In this document: in pieces, positions 1-6,913 of the stretch
How the letters are laid out: the number at the start of each line of letters is the position of its first letter
How positions within the stretch are numbered: the first letter of the stretch is position 1
Assembly (NCBI GenBank): GCA_022821235.1
Contig: JAJEEA010000536.1
Coordinates: 1 to 37,998, forward strand
Length of the DNA stretch: 37,998 bases
Direction: 5' to 3'
Source of the DNA: Vicinamibacteria bacterium
GTDB taxonomy: Bacteria > Acidobacteriota > Vicinamibacteria > Vicinamibacterales > UBA8438
Made by a program: the position numbers and the translations under genes
Notes under the pieces: generated by a model
Seen by the model: the letters and a program-made list of their open reading frames with translations, nothing else
The model's database searches: none
Told to the model about the DNA's origin: nothing

Positions 1-1534
1 TGACCGACGGCACGTAGAGCATGCCGGTCTCGGGGTCGACCGCCGCCCCCGACCAGTTCGCGCCGCCCCCCGCGCTGGGGCGCTGGATGGTCCCGTTCAG
101 GCTCTGCGGCGTGAACAGCGGCCCGAGCCGAAAGCCGTCGACCGCGTCGATGGCCATCTGCCGGATCTCCGGCGTGAAGTCGGCGAGGTCGTCGATGGTC
201 GCGCCCTGGTACTCGAACGGCGCCGGCCGGGTGGGGAAGGGTTGGGTGGGCCACGGCAGCTCGCCGGGGATGTCGGTGTCGGTGGGGACCGGCCGCTCCT
301 CGATGGGCCACACCGGCTCGCCGGTCACCCGGTCGAAGACGTACAGGAACCCCTGCTTGCTCACCTGGGCCAGCGCCTTGATCGGACGGCCGTCAACCTC
401 GATGTCGACGAGGTTGGGGGCGGCGGGGAAGTCGTAGTCCCACAGCCCGTGGTGCACCGCCTGGAAGTGCCACTCGCGCTGGCCGGTCTCGATGTCGAGG
501 GCCACCACGCTCTCCGCGAACAGGTTCTCGCCCGGCCGGTGGCCGCCGTAGTAGTCGGGCGCCGGCGTGTTCGTCGGCAGGTACACGAGGCCCAGCTCGG
601 GGTCGGCGCTCATCATCGTCCACACCCCGACCTTGCCGGTGACCCGCCACGAGTCGCCGCCCCACGTGTCGTTGCCGAACTCGTCGCCCTGGGGAATGGT
701 GTGGAACGTCCACTTCGTACGGCCCGAGTGCACGTCGAACCCCCGCATCCACCCCGGCGGGGCCTCCCGCGTGATGTTGTACGACGAGATGGACGATGGC
801 GTGATGATGGTGTCGCCGACCACCAGGGGCGGGGACTGCACCGAGTAGAGCAGGGCGTTCAGCCAGTCGCGGTCGCCGCGGCCGGCGCGGGGGATGTCGC
901 GGGTCAGGTCGACGCGGCCGTTCTCGCCGAAGTCGGCGCAGGGCCTCCCGGTGGCCGCGTCCACGCAGAGCAGGTAGCCGTTGCTCGTGCCCCAGAAGAC
1001 GCGCTCGGCCGATCCGTCCGTCCAGTACGCGACGCCGCGCTGGTTCCACCGCGCGGTCATCGTGGTGGTGCCCGTCTCGTAGGTCTTCTGGTTGTAGACC
1101 CACAGGGTCTCCCCGGTCGCCGCGTCCACCGCCGCGCCCTGCGACGTCGGCATGTTGATGAACAACCGGCCGCCGACCATCAGCGGCGTCGCCTTGAGGT
1201 TGTTCGTGTACGGCGGCTGGCGGTCGCGCCAGCGCTCGGGGTCGGCCGCGTCGAGGGCCCCGAAGATGACGTCCGACCGCGCCCGCCACTCGCCGCCGCC
1301 GGGGGTCGTCAGGCTGACCCAGGCGTCGGCCGACTGCCAGGTCCAGGCGATCTCGAGGTCGCCGAAGTTGCCGGCGTCGATCTGGTCGAGGGGCGAGTAC
1401 TTGGTGCTGCCGACGTCGCCGCCGTAGGTCGGCCACTCGCCGTCGGCCGGCGCCCCCTGTTGCGCGGCCGCCGTCGGTGCGGCCAGCAGCGCCGCGGCCA
1501 GCATCCAGCCGATCGGGTTGACCCGTCGCGTCAT
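1..1534 (-). CDS. PQQ-dependent dehydrogenase (quinoprotein, glucose/alcohol type), 3' end outside window
   Basis: This exported quinoprotein would oxidise an alcohol or sugar in the periplasm with pyrroloquinoline quinone and pass electrons to the respiratory chain. The 511 visible codons begin at an ATG followed by a clear signal peptide (MLAAALLAAPTAAA core). The mature N-terminus WPTYGGDVGSTKYSPLDQI is the typical opening of the eight-bladed PQQ propeller. Further propeller signatures follow: WVYNQKTYETG, VFWGTSNGYLLCVDAATG, the tryptophan-rich GDEFGNDTWGGDSW and HHGLWDYDFPAAPNLVDI. The C-terminal part runs off the left edge, so I cannot tell whether a cytochrome c domain is fused. No adjacent-cysteine pair is seen, which fits the glucose-dehydrogenase-like rather than the methanol-dehydrogenase-like branch. 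The substrate is unknown. The family call is secure; the coordinates are partial. Confidence 0.93.
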   Translation of the reverse strand, partial: MTRRVNPIGWMLAAALLAAPTAAAQQGAPADGEWPTYGGDVGSTKYSPLDQIDAGNFGDLEIAWTWQSADAWVSLTTPGGGEWRARSDVIFGALDAADPERWRDRQPPYTNNLKATPLMVGGRLFINMPTSQGAAVDAATGETLWVYNQKTYETGTTTMTARWNQRGVAYWTDGSAERVFWGTSNGYLLCVDAATGRPCADFGENGRVDLTRDIPRAGRGDRDWLNALLYSVQSPPLVVGDTIITPSSISSYNITREAPPGWMRGFDVHSGRTKWTFHTIPQGDEFGNDTWGGDSWRVTGKVGVWTMMSADPELGLVYLPTNTPAPDYYGGHRPGENLFAESVVALDIETGQREWHFQAVHHGLWDYDFPAAPNLVDIEVDGRPIKALAQVSKQGFLYVFDRVTGEPVWPIEERPVPTDTDIPGELPWPTQPFPTRPAPFEYQGATIDDLADFTPEIRQMAIDAVDGFRLGPLFTPQSLNGTIQRPSAGGGANWSGAAVDPETGMLYVPSV

Positions 1535-1717
1535 CGTCGTCGCTCCTCGCTGGTGTCGATTCCCGTCACCGAAGTGCACAAATGATACCGCCACCCGTCG
1601 CCTCGGCGCGCAAGGCCGATCGTACGGCGAGCGACCGGTGCCGGCCTCTAGGCAGCGGGTGGAGGGCAGGGGACCCGCGGCGCCTCCCCGTGCGGACGCC
1701 TCGACGTTCCGTTGGGC

Positions 1718-1925
1718 GGCAATCGGAGCCGTCATGCGTCGGTTTCCGGGGTCCGAAGTCGTCGGCGCTGAACGGTGAGGGTTCCGGGAAGGCCTGGTTG
1801 CCGGCAATCGGAGCCGTTCAGGCGACGGTTTCCGGGGTCCCAAGTCGTCGGCGCTGAACGGTGAGGGTTCCGGGAAGGCCTGGTTGCCGGCAATCGGAGC
1901 CGTTCAGGCGATGGCTTTCCGGGGC
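1718..1925. repeat. 85/86-bp tandem repeat with internal inverted repeat, about 2.4 copies
   Basis: The unit beginning GGCAATCGGAGCCGT starts at 1718, 1803 and 1889, giving periods of 85 and 86 bp; the two full copies are nearly identical. A degenerate further copy of the unit start is visible near 1971-2000. Each full unit carries CTGAACGG paired with CCGTTCAG (1768-1775 with 1814-1821; 1854-1861 with 1900-1907) and the small palindrome TTCCGGGAA. The 486-bp spacer from 1535 to 2020 contains nothing else I recognise; open frames crossing it are translations of the repeat. Confidence 0.85.
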
Positions 1926-2005
1926 AGGAGTCTGCGGCGTGTTGCGACGCGGACTCCTGCAGGTGGGGTTGGGCGACAAGCGGAGCCGCATGGCGGATTC
2001 CGGGC

Positions 2006-2011
2006 TAGAAT
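2006..2011 (+). promoter_or_regulatory. candidate -10 box (TAGAAT) of the 2021 gene
   Basis: TAGAAT lies only 9 bases before the ATG at 2021. If used, transcription would begin within a few bases of the start codon. No good -35 hexamer is seen 17 bases upstream and no Shine-Dalgarno sequence lies between. Weak evidence on its own. Confidence 0.3.
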
Positions 2012-2020
2012 GACCGGACC

Positions 2021-2932
2021 ATGCCCGAACGGATCCGCGGCCGGCGGCGACTGGCGGCGGCGGGCGTCGCCGTCGCGGCGGCGGTCGGGGGCGTGCTGGG
2101 CACGGCCGCGCTGGAGGGACGTGGGGAAGTCGCGCGGCAGGACCCGCGGCCGGCGCCCGAGACCTGGCACTGGGTGCTCCCCGCGCAGCACGACGGGGTC
2201 GAGGTCGTCGAGCTGCATCCCGGCGACTGCTACGTGATCCGGCAGGTCGACGGCATCGTGCACTTCGGCGAGCCGCCGCCCGACGTTCTCGAGCTCCAGG
2301 CCCGGCTCGGCGAGCCGATCGCCCATCGCGTCGAGGAGGTCGGCGACCATCCCGAGTGCCGGCGGGAGGAGTGCATCGCGTTGTTCCGGCTGACGCAGGC
2401 CATCCAGGACCGGCTCGTCGAGGCCGGCGACCGCCGCGCGGTCCGGCGGGCGAACCACCGGCCGTCGCCCCTCGACGACATGCGGGGCGGCGCCTATTCG
2501 GACGTGGGGTCCGACGAGCGCCCTCGCTACCGCCAGACCCGCGAACAGCGCATGGCGTATCTGCACCTGCGCACCGCGGCCCGGGACAACTGCTACGCCG
2601 CGCAGGTGCCGCGGACGCTGACGATCCACGTCCGGGACCGGCAGCACCGCCCCGACCGCACGGGGTTCTACAGCGGATACCTGTACCTGGAACACCACCA
2701 CGCGCCGGTACCGGGGCGCGTGGCCGGGCGTTCGCGCCTTGGACCGGCGCGGACGGCTGAACCGCCGGTTGGACGGCTGGCGGAGTCGCACGGCGACGTA
2801 TTCCCGACGGGGCGTCCGCGCCTTGGAGCGGCGCGGACACCCGGCCGGCCGGCTGGTTCGGCCGCGGCGCCGCCGGGCGCCGGCGGGCAGGTTGGCAACG
2901 AGTCCGTTCTCGAGGAGGCGAACGACCGATGA
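2021..2932 (+). CDS. Hypothetical membrane-anchored or exported protein with repeat-derived C-terminal tail
   Basis: I do not recognise this family. The 303-residue product has a basic N-terminus followed by a hydrophobic stretch (residues 12-30, alanine/valine/glycine-rich), so it is probably exported or anchored. Residues 45-228 look like a genuine globular domain with aromatic residues and cysteines (HPGDCYVIRQVDGIVHFGEP, a CRREEC pair, TAARDNCYAAQVPRTLTIHV). From about residue 230 the composition changes to a proline/arginine/glycine-rich tail in which GRSRLGPART is echoed by GRPRLGAART; this tail is the translation of a hairpin DNA repeat (see 2730-2838) and is probably acquired. The stop overlaps the ATG of the MBL-fold gene (ATGA at 2929), so the two are likely co-translated. 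Start choice is uncertain because no clear ribosome site precedes it. Confidence 0.6.
   Translation: MPERIRGRRRLAAAGVAVAAAVGGVLGTAALEGRGEVARQDPRPAPETWHWVLPAQHDGVEVVELHPGDCYVIRQVDGIVHFGEPPPDVLELQARLGEPIAHRVEEVGDHPECRREECIALFRLTQAIQDRLVEAGDRRAVRRANHRPSPLDDMRGGAYSDVGSDERPRYRQTREQRMAYLHLRTAARDNCYAAQVPRTLTIHVRDRQHRPDRTGFYSGYLYLEHHHAPVPGRVAGRSRLGPARTAEPPVGRLAESHGDVFPTGRPRLGAARTPGRPAGSAAAPPGAGGQVGNESVLEEANDR
2730..2838. repeat. REP-like hairpin doublet inside the 3' end of a gene
   Basis: Two near-identical 25-bp hairpins lie 84 bp apart. The second (2814-2838) is a perfect 9-bp stem, GTCCGCGCC with GGCGCGGAC, and a TTGGAGC loop. The first (2730-2754) has the same stem with one G-T wobble and the loop TTGGACC. 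Both sit in the low-complexity tail of the 2021-2932 reading frame. Confidence 0.75.
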
Positions 2933-3993
2933 GACGATTCCTGATGACCCTCGCCATCGTTGCCCTGGCCGTGTTCGCGGCCCAGTGGCAGACCCGCGGC
3001 GCCGCCGTGCAGAGCCCCGACGGCAGCCCCAGCCACCGCTTCGAGGAGATCGCCGACGGGGTCTGGTTCGCCATCGGCACCGGGTCGATGACGGTCATGA
3101 GCAACTCGCTCGTCATCATCAACGACGACCACGTCATGGTGGTCGACACGTCGGTGACCCCCGCCGCCGCGCGCGGGCTCATGGAGGGCGTCGCCACCCT
3201 CACCGACAAGCCCGTCCGCTACGTCTTCAACAGCCACTACCACTTCGACCACGCGCACGGCAACCAGATCTTCGGCGACGACGTGGAGATCATCGGCCAC
3301 GACTTCGTGCGCACGATGCTCTCGTCCGACGTGCTCAGCCAGCGCACCAACCGCTCGTTCACCGCGGTGATTCCCGGCCAGATCGAGCAGCGCAAGGCGC
3401 AGATAGCGGCAACGGAGGACGCCTCGGAACGAGCCCGGCTCGAGACCCAGCTCCGCATCCAGGAGGCGCACTGGGAGGCCCTGCAGGAGACGGTGCCGAC
3501 CCCGCCGAATCTGACCTACAGCGACACCATGACCCTGGTGAAGGGCGGCCGCGAGGTGCAGCTCCACTTCCCGGGGCGCGGCCACACCGGCGGCGACACC
3601 CTGGTGTTCCTGCCCGAGGAGCGCATCGTGTTCACCGGCGACTTCTTCGTCGGCCGCCCCGGCGGCCACGGCCTGCCGTACATGGGTGACGGCTACGTCG
3701 AGGAGTGGCCGGCGTCGCTCGACCGCCTGAAGGCGCTCGACTTCGACGTCATGGTGCCCGGCCACGGCACCCCGTTCACCGAGCGCGAGCAGATCGACCA
3801 CCTGCAGGCGTATCTGCGGGACCTCAACCGCCAGGTGAACGACCTCTACGCCCAGGGCGTCTCCGCCCAGAGCGCCGCCCGGCGCGTGGATCTGAGCGCC
3901 CACACCCAGTACTACGGCCCGAACGCGGCGCGGCCCGACCCGCGCGCGGTGGTCCGGATGTACGAGCGGCTGCAGATCAAGTACCCTCGGTAG
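2929..3993 (+). CDS. Exported metallo-beta-lactamase-fold hydrolase
   Basis: A 354-residue periplasmic MBL-fold enzyme. The start ATG follows a good ribosome site (GAGGAGG about 10 bases upstream) and overlaps the preceding stop. Residues 1-25 form a signal peptide. The zinc-binding residues are complete: HYHFDH at 103-108 (HxHxDH), GHTGGD at 218-223, GD at 237-238 and VPGHG at 276-280. A helical charged insert at about 150-190 separates the first metal site from the third histidine. This resembles the quinoprotein relay/SoxH-like branch of exported MBL proteins more than true beta-lactamases, and the substrate cannot be predicted. A second, shorter paralogue lies at 32193-33089. A strong hairpin terminator follows. 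Confidence 0.92.
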   Translation: MRRFLMTLAIVALAVFAAQWQTRGAAVQSPDGSPSHRFEEIADGVWFAIGTGSMTVMSNSLVIINDDHVMVVDTSVTPAAARGLMEGVATLTDKPVRYVFNSHYHFDHAHGNQIFGDDVEIIGHDFVRTMLSSDVLSQRTNRSFTAVIPGQIEQRKAQIAATEDASERARLETQLRIQEAHWEALQETVPTPPNLTYSDTMTLVKGGREVQLHFPGRGHTGGDTLVFLPEERIVFTGDFFVGRPGGHGLPYMGDGYVEEWPASLDRLKALDFDVMVPGHGTPFTEREQIDHLQAYLRDLNRQVNDLYAQGVSAQSAARRVDLSAHTQYYGPNAARPDPRAVVRMYERLQIKYPR

Positions 3994-4012
3994 CGACGGC
4001 AGGATGGGTGGC

Positions 4013-4046
4013 GTGCGGGGCCGGCGAGGCGCTGGCGGCCCCGCAC
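4013..4046 (+). terminator. Rho-independent-type hairpin after the MBL gene
   Basis: A perfect 10-bp inverted repeat, GTGCGGGGCC with GGCCCCGCAC, separated by 14 bases, begins 20 bp after the MBL-fold stop codon. There is no long T tract, as is common in GC-rich genomes. The rest of the spacer to 4214 holds nothing I recognise. Confidence 0.6.
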
Positions 4047-4214
4047 GTTGACATGTTCCGTACGCTCGTGCGTCGGCGCATCGCCGACTTCCAGCCACTC
4101 ACGACCCGACCCGGAGGTTTCCGGCCCGTGAGGCTCCGGCCATCATGGGTCGTCTCGGACTCCGATATCGCTGCCAAGCGGTCCCGCAAGTTCCCGCGGT
4201 GGCGCGGGCCGCCA

Positions 4215-4839
4215 TCAGAACGCCGCGACAAGCCGCTCCACGCCGTTCTTTGCTGGCGCGTCCAGTCCCTCCTTTCCGATCAAGGCCCGGGCGGACGCGC
4301 GGAGCCGATTGTCACCGGTGATCAGGAAGGCCCGCTTGAGATAGTCGAGCGCGAGAACGGGGTTTCTCTCGAGTTGATCCGCGACCAGCTCGTAGTAGTC
4401 GGCCTGCTCCTGCAGCGAGTTCAGGTACTTCCGGAATCCCGTGTCGAAGTGGTCGTCGAACGCAACGTATTCCGTTCGGACGAGGTCGCTCGGCACTTCA
4501 GGCCGGGGGACTCCTTCCCGAGCGCCTGTGCGACGCCGAGTTCATAGTAGATATTGAGTTGGTGGAGGCTGGAGTCTGTGCGTGTCCGACGGCCACGGAG
4601 AACGGTGTCGAGGCGATGAGCTTCCAGATCTTCAGCAAGAAGTCTCCACCGGTGACTTGAGTACGTGCATCGATGACCTCGTAGTCCGCCTCCTGACATA
4701 GCCGAGTCACGGCCTCACGGATGGCCTGGATGCCTTCGGGGATGTCGCCGCCGAGCTGTGTCATCAGGAAGCAGCGTCTGGGCCGGCTCCGTACCGCACT
4801 CGTCAGAGCCTCCCCGTCCAGCGGGCTGTAGCCGATCAT
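4215..4839 (-). pseudogene. Broken TIR/nucleoside-deoxyribosyltransferase-like protein, two apparent frameshifts
   Basis: Reading leftward from the ATG at 4839, three successive frames give one continuous protein. Frame 1 encodes CFLMTQLGGDIPEGIQAI through FSVAVGHAQTP; a -1 shift near 4560-4570 leads into HQLNIYYELGVAQALGKE; a second -1 shift near 4500-4510 leads into EVPSDLVRTEYVAFDDHFD and on to LVAAF. The NIYYELGVAQALGK motif is the hallmark of nucleoside 2-deoxyribosyltransferase/TIR-like folds, where the glutamate is catalytic. About four to eight residues of the expected beta strand after GKE seem to be missing at the second junction, which favours real decay over simple read error. The C-terminal 90 residues are helical and TPR-like (VLALDYLKRAFLI). 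The ATG overlaps the stop of the 57-residue gene upstream, so both formed one operon. Confidence 0.72.
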
Positions 4840-5009
4840 CTGTTCTTCCTGGCCCTGGCGATGGGAACGCCCTTGTAAGGACCAGGAGACTTCTTGTGCG
4901 AGAGGATCATGCCGGCGTTCCTGTCGATCTTCACATAGCGCCCGCTGCGTGGGTTCTTGACCTGGACCACGTCCCGCTGCCTTCTGCGCGTCGATGTCTT
5001 TGCAGCCAT
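4836..5009 (-). CDS. Conserved small basic protein (57 aa)
   Basis: A 57-residue, strongly basic protein starting MAAKTSTRRRQRDVVQVKNP and continuing RSGRYVKIDRNAGMIL and GPYKGVPIARARKNR. I read it as a conserved hypothetical: it has a regular alternating pattern and glycine/proline turns rather than random GC-rich translation. It has no membrane segment or metal motif. The start ATG at 5009 is preceded by a weak AAGAAA ribosome site. Its TGA stop overlaps the ATG of the next gene (4836-4839), so the small protein and the TIR/deoxyribosyltransferase-like protein were translationally coupled and probably functioned as a pair. Function unknown; nucleic-acid or partner binding is only a guess from charge. 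Confidence 0.72.
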   Translation of the reverse strand: MAAKTSTRRRQRDVVQVKNPRSGRYVKIDRNAGMILSHKKSPGPYKGVPIARARKNR

Positions 5010-5139
5010 GTTTCTTGATTCCGAAACAGTCCGTTGGTCCGCGGCTGCCTGGCAGGGCCACAACACGCTGCCCACGTGCAGTTTACGGAACGTCCGATTC
5101 GGAAGCGCGCGAGCGCCGGGCGAGGTGCCCGCCGGGGCG

Positions 5140-6621
5140 TCAAGGGTTCGCCATCAGTTGCATGAACGCCGACCGCAGCGCGGACTCCGCTTGCGTCAAG
5201 CGGGCGCGAGCGCCGCCCAGCCAGGCGCGGCTTGCGTCCGCCCGCGCGCGGCCCGCCTCGAGCATGCGCGCCACTTCTTCCGCCTGCGGCCCGCCGAGGC
5301 CTCGCCGGCTCGCCACCATCTGCTCGGGGTCGAGCGCGGCCTGGATGAGCGCCACGTCGACCGGCAGCGGCTCGCCGTAGGCCTCCTCGTACAGGTGGCG
5401 CAGCTCTTCCGCGGTCAGCTCCTTCGGGCGCTTGCCCTGGGCGCGGCCGTACTCCGTGATCTCCGACGCGTAGTGGTGGCCGACACGGAACGGCACGTCG
5501 GCGTGCCGCAGCAGCGTGTCGGCGACCTCGGTCATCGTCGCGTAGTCGGCGTCGACCTCGGCGAGCGACCTCGCCGGGTCGACCACCAGCCCGTTCACGA
5601 CGCGCGCGTAGACCCGGTACATCTCCACCGCCTTGGCGACGGTCTCGAGAAGCTGATCGGGGGCGCGGTAGTCGGCCATGCCCGTCGACGTGTTGTGCGC
5701 GGCGAGGAACACCGTCTGCGCGTCGCCGATCACGGTGCTCGCGAGCCGGCGGAGCGTCGCCAGGATCACGGGGTTCCGCTTCTGCGGCATGATGCTGCTG
5801 ACCCCGGTGAGAGAGCGATCGAGAACCAGCCAGGGGGCGGGGTCGTGGTACTGGACGTGCAGGTCCTCCATGAGCTGGCCGATCGACAGGGCGGAGATCG
5901 CGAGGGTGGACGCGACCTCCGTCTTCGAGTCGACCGACGAGACGTGGTTGGCGTCGTAGGCGTTCTCGACGACGCCGTCGAACCCCAGGAGCTCGGCGAG
6001 GCGCTCGCGATCGAGGGGGAACCCGGAGGTGGCGAGGGCGGCGGCCCCGAGGGGGCTGCGGTTCAGCCGCGCGAAGGTCTCCTCGAGCCGTTTAGCGTCG
6101 CGGTCGAGGGCGGCGGCGAAGGCCAGCAGGTAGTGGGCGAGCGACGTCGGCTGCGCCTGCACCCCGTGGGTGTAGGCGGGGACGATGGTCCCGGTGTGCC
6201 GCGAGGCGAGTTCGAGCAGGGCGTCGCGCGGCGCGAGCAGGGCCTCGTAGGCGTCGAGCAGGGCCGCCCGGATGGCGAGGCGCCGGAAGGTCGAGCCGAT
6301 GTCCTGGCGGCTCCGGCCGGTGTGGAGCCGCGAGGCGTCCCGGCCCGCGGCCTCGACGAGGAGCGCCTCGAAGTCGAGGTAGTCGGACGAGCGCGGGGCA
6401 CCCGGCTCGTCCTGCCCGGCGATGACGGCCGAGATGCCGCGCGCGATTTCCGACGCCATCGGCTCGGGCACCAGGCCGACCTCGGCCAGCATGACGATGG
6501 ACGCCTTGTTGATCTCGCCCAGGTGGTGGAAGTCGTCGCGCACGGGCTGCGCCGGCGCCTTGGCGGCGCCGAGCCCGAGGCCGATGACCACTACTGCCGC
6601 CGCCAAGCCCCCACGTGTCAT
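5140..6621 (-). CDS. Exported argininosuccinate lyase/fumarase-superfamily protein
   Basis: The 493-residue product belongs to the argininosuccinate lyase family, which cleaves a C-N bond and releases fumarate through a tetrameric helical-bundle active site. Family motifs are all present: HTGRSRQD (100-107; ASL has HTGRSRND), YTHGVQAQP (150-158, with the general-base histidine) and the signature loop SSIMPQKRNP (275-284), where the usual first glycine is valine. Unusually, the N-terminus is a signal peptide (GGLAAAVVVIGLGLGAAKAPAQ region, about residues 4-25), so the enzyme should act in the periplasm. The start at 6621 is firm: AGGAGGA lies 6 bases upstream. No arginine-biosynthesis genes are nearby. 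Substrate unknown; a biosynthetic role in arginine synthesis is unlikely given the export signal. Confidence 0.9.
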   Translation of the reverse strand: MTRGGLAAAVVVIGLGLGAAKAPAQPVRDDFHHLGEINKASIVMLAEVGLVPEPMASEIARGISAVIAGQDEPGAPRSSDYLDFEALLVEAAGRDASRLHTGRSRQDIGSTFRRLAIRAALLDAYEALLAPRDALLELASRHTGTIVPAYTHGVQAQPTSLAHYLLAFAAALDRDAKRLEETFARLNRSPLGAAALATSGFPLDRERLAELLGFDGVVENAYDANHVSSVDSKTEVASTLAISALSIGQLMEDLHVQYHDPAPWLVLDRSLTGVSSIMPQKRNPVILATLRRLASTVIGDAQTVFLAAHNTSTGMADYRAPDQLLETVAKAVEMYRVYARVVNGLVVDPARSLAEVDADYATMTEVADTLLRHADVPFRVGHHYASEITEYGRAQGKRPKELTAEELRHLYEEAYGEPLPVDVALIQAALDPEQMVASRRGLGGPQAEEVARMLEAGRARADASRAWLGGARARLTQAESALRSAFMQLMANP

Positions 6622-6661
6622 CGCGCTCCTCCTGTGTCCGGGTCCTGCCGTCGCATCCCGG

Positions 6662-6709
6662 TTCATCAGTCTTGTATAAATTGATGAATGTTGATGATAG
6701 TTCATCAAT
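6662..6709 (-). promoter_or_regulatory. AT-rich promoter/operator of the lyase gene
   Basis: In a GC-rich background this stretch is AT-rich and holds a perfect 9-bp inverted repeat, ATTGATGAA (6680-6688) with TTCATCAAT (6701-6709), an internal TTGATGA copy between the arms, and a further TTCATCAGT at 6662-6670. A TATACA box on the minus strand (6678-6673) is a plausible -10, so the inverted repeat would cover the -35 region. The same word TTCATCA/TGATGAA recurs upstream of the Fic gene. Confidence 0.6.
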
Positions 6710-6845
6710 CCTGCGGACGGCCAGCGTACGGGGGCGGCCCATCCCAGACGGACGACGGCCGCCCGTCCACCGTCGACGCCGGGCTGGCGGACGGTCTCGC
6801 CGCGGCGGCCATCGCCGCATCGTAGGGGCTGGTATACCACAGACG

Positions 6846-6873
6846 CTCTCGGCGTCGGCCGAGTGCCCGAGAG
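6846..6873 (-). terminator. Hairpin downstream of the Fic gene
   Basis: CTCTCGG (6846-6852) pairs with CCGAGAG (6867-6873) about 40 bp beyond the Fic stop codon on the minus strand. No T tract follows. A perfect 10-bp palindrome TGGTATACCA lies next to it at 6830-6839. Termination is only one possible role. Confidence 0.4.
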
Positions 6874-6913
6874 TCCGAGACGGAAGCGGTTCGGTGAACG
6901 TCTTCGACTCCGG

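Noticed and set aside
242..1585. Long plus- and minus-strand frames over the PQQ dehydrogenase
   Set aside because: The minus-strand frame starting at 1534 has a signal peptide and PQQ-propeller motifs; the others have none.
1535..2020. Small genes within the 85-bp repeat region
   Set aside because: Their predicted products are just translations of the tandem repeat (for example AIGAVQA-type echoes) and have no ribosome sites.
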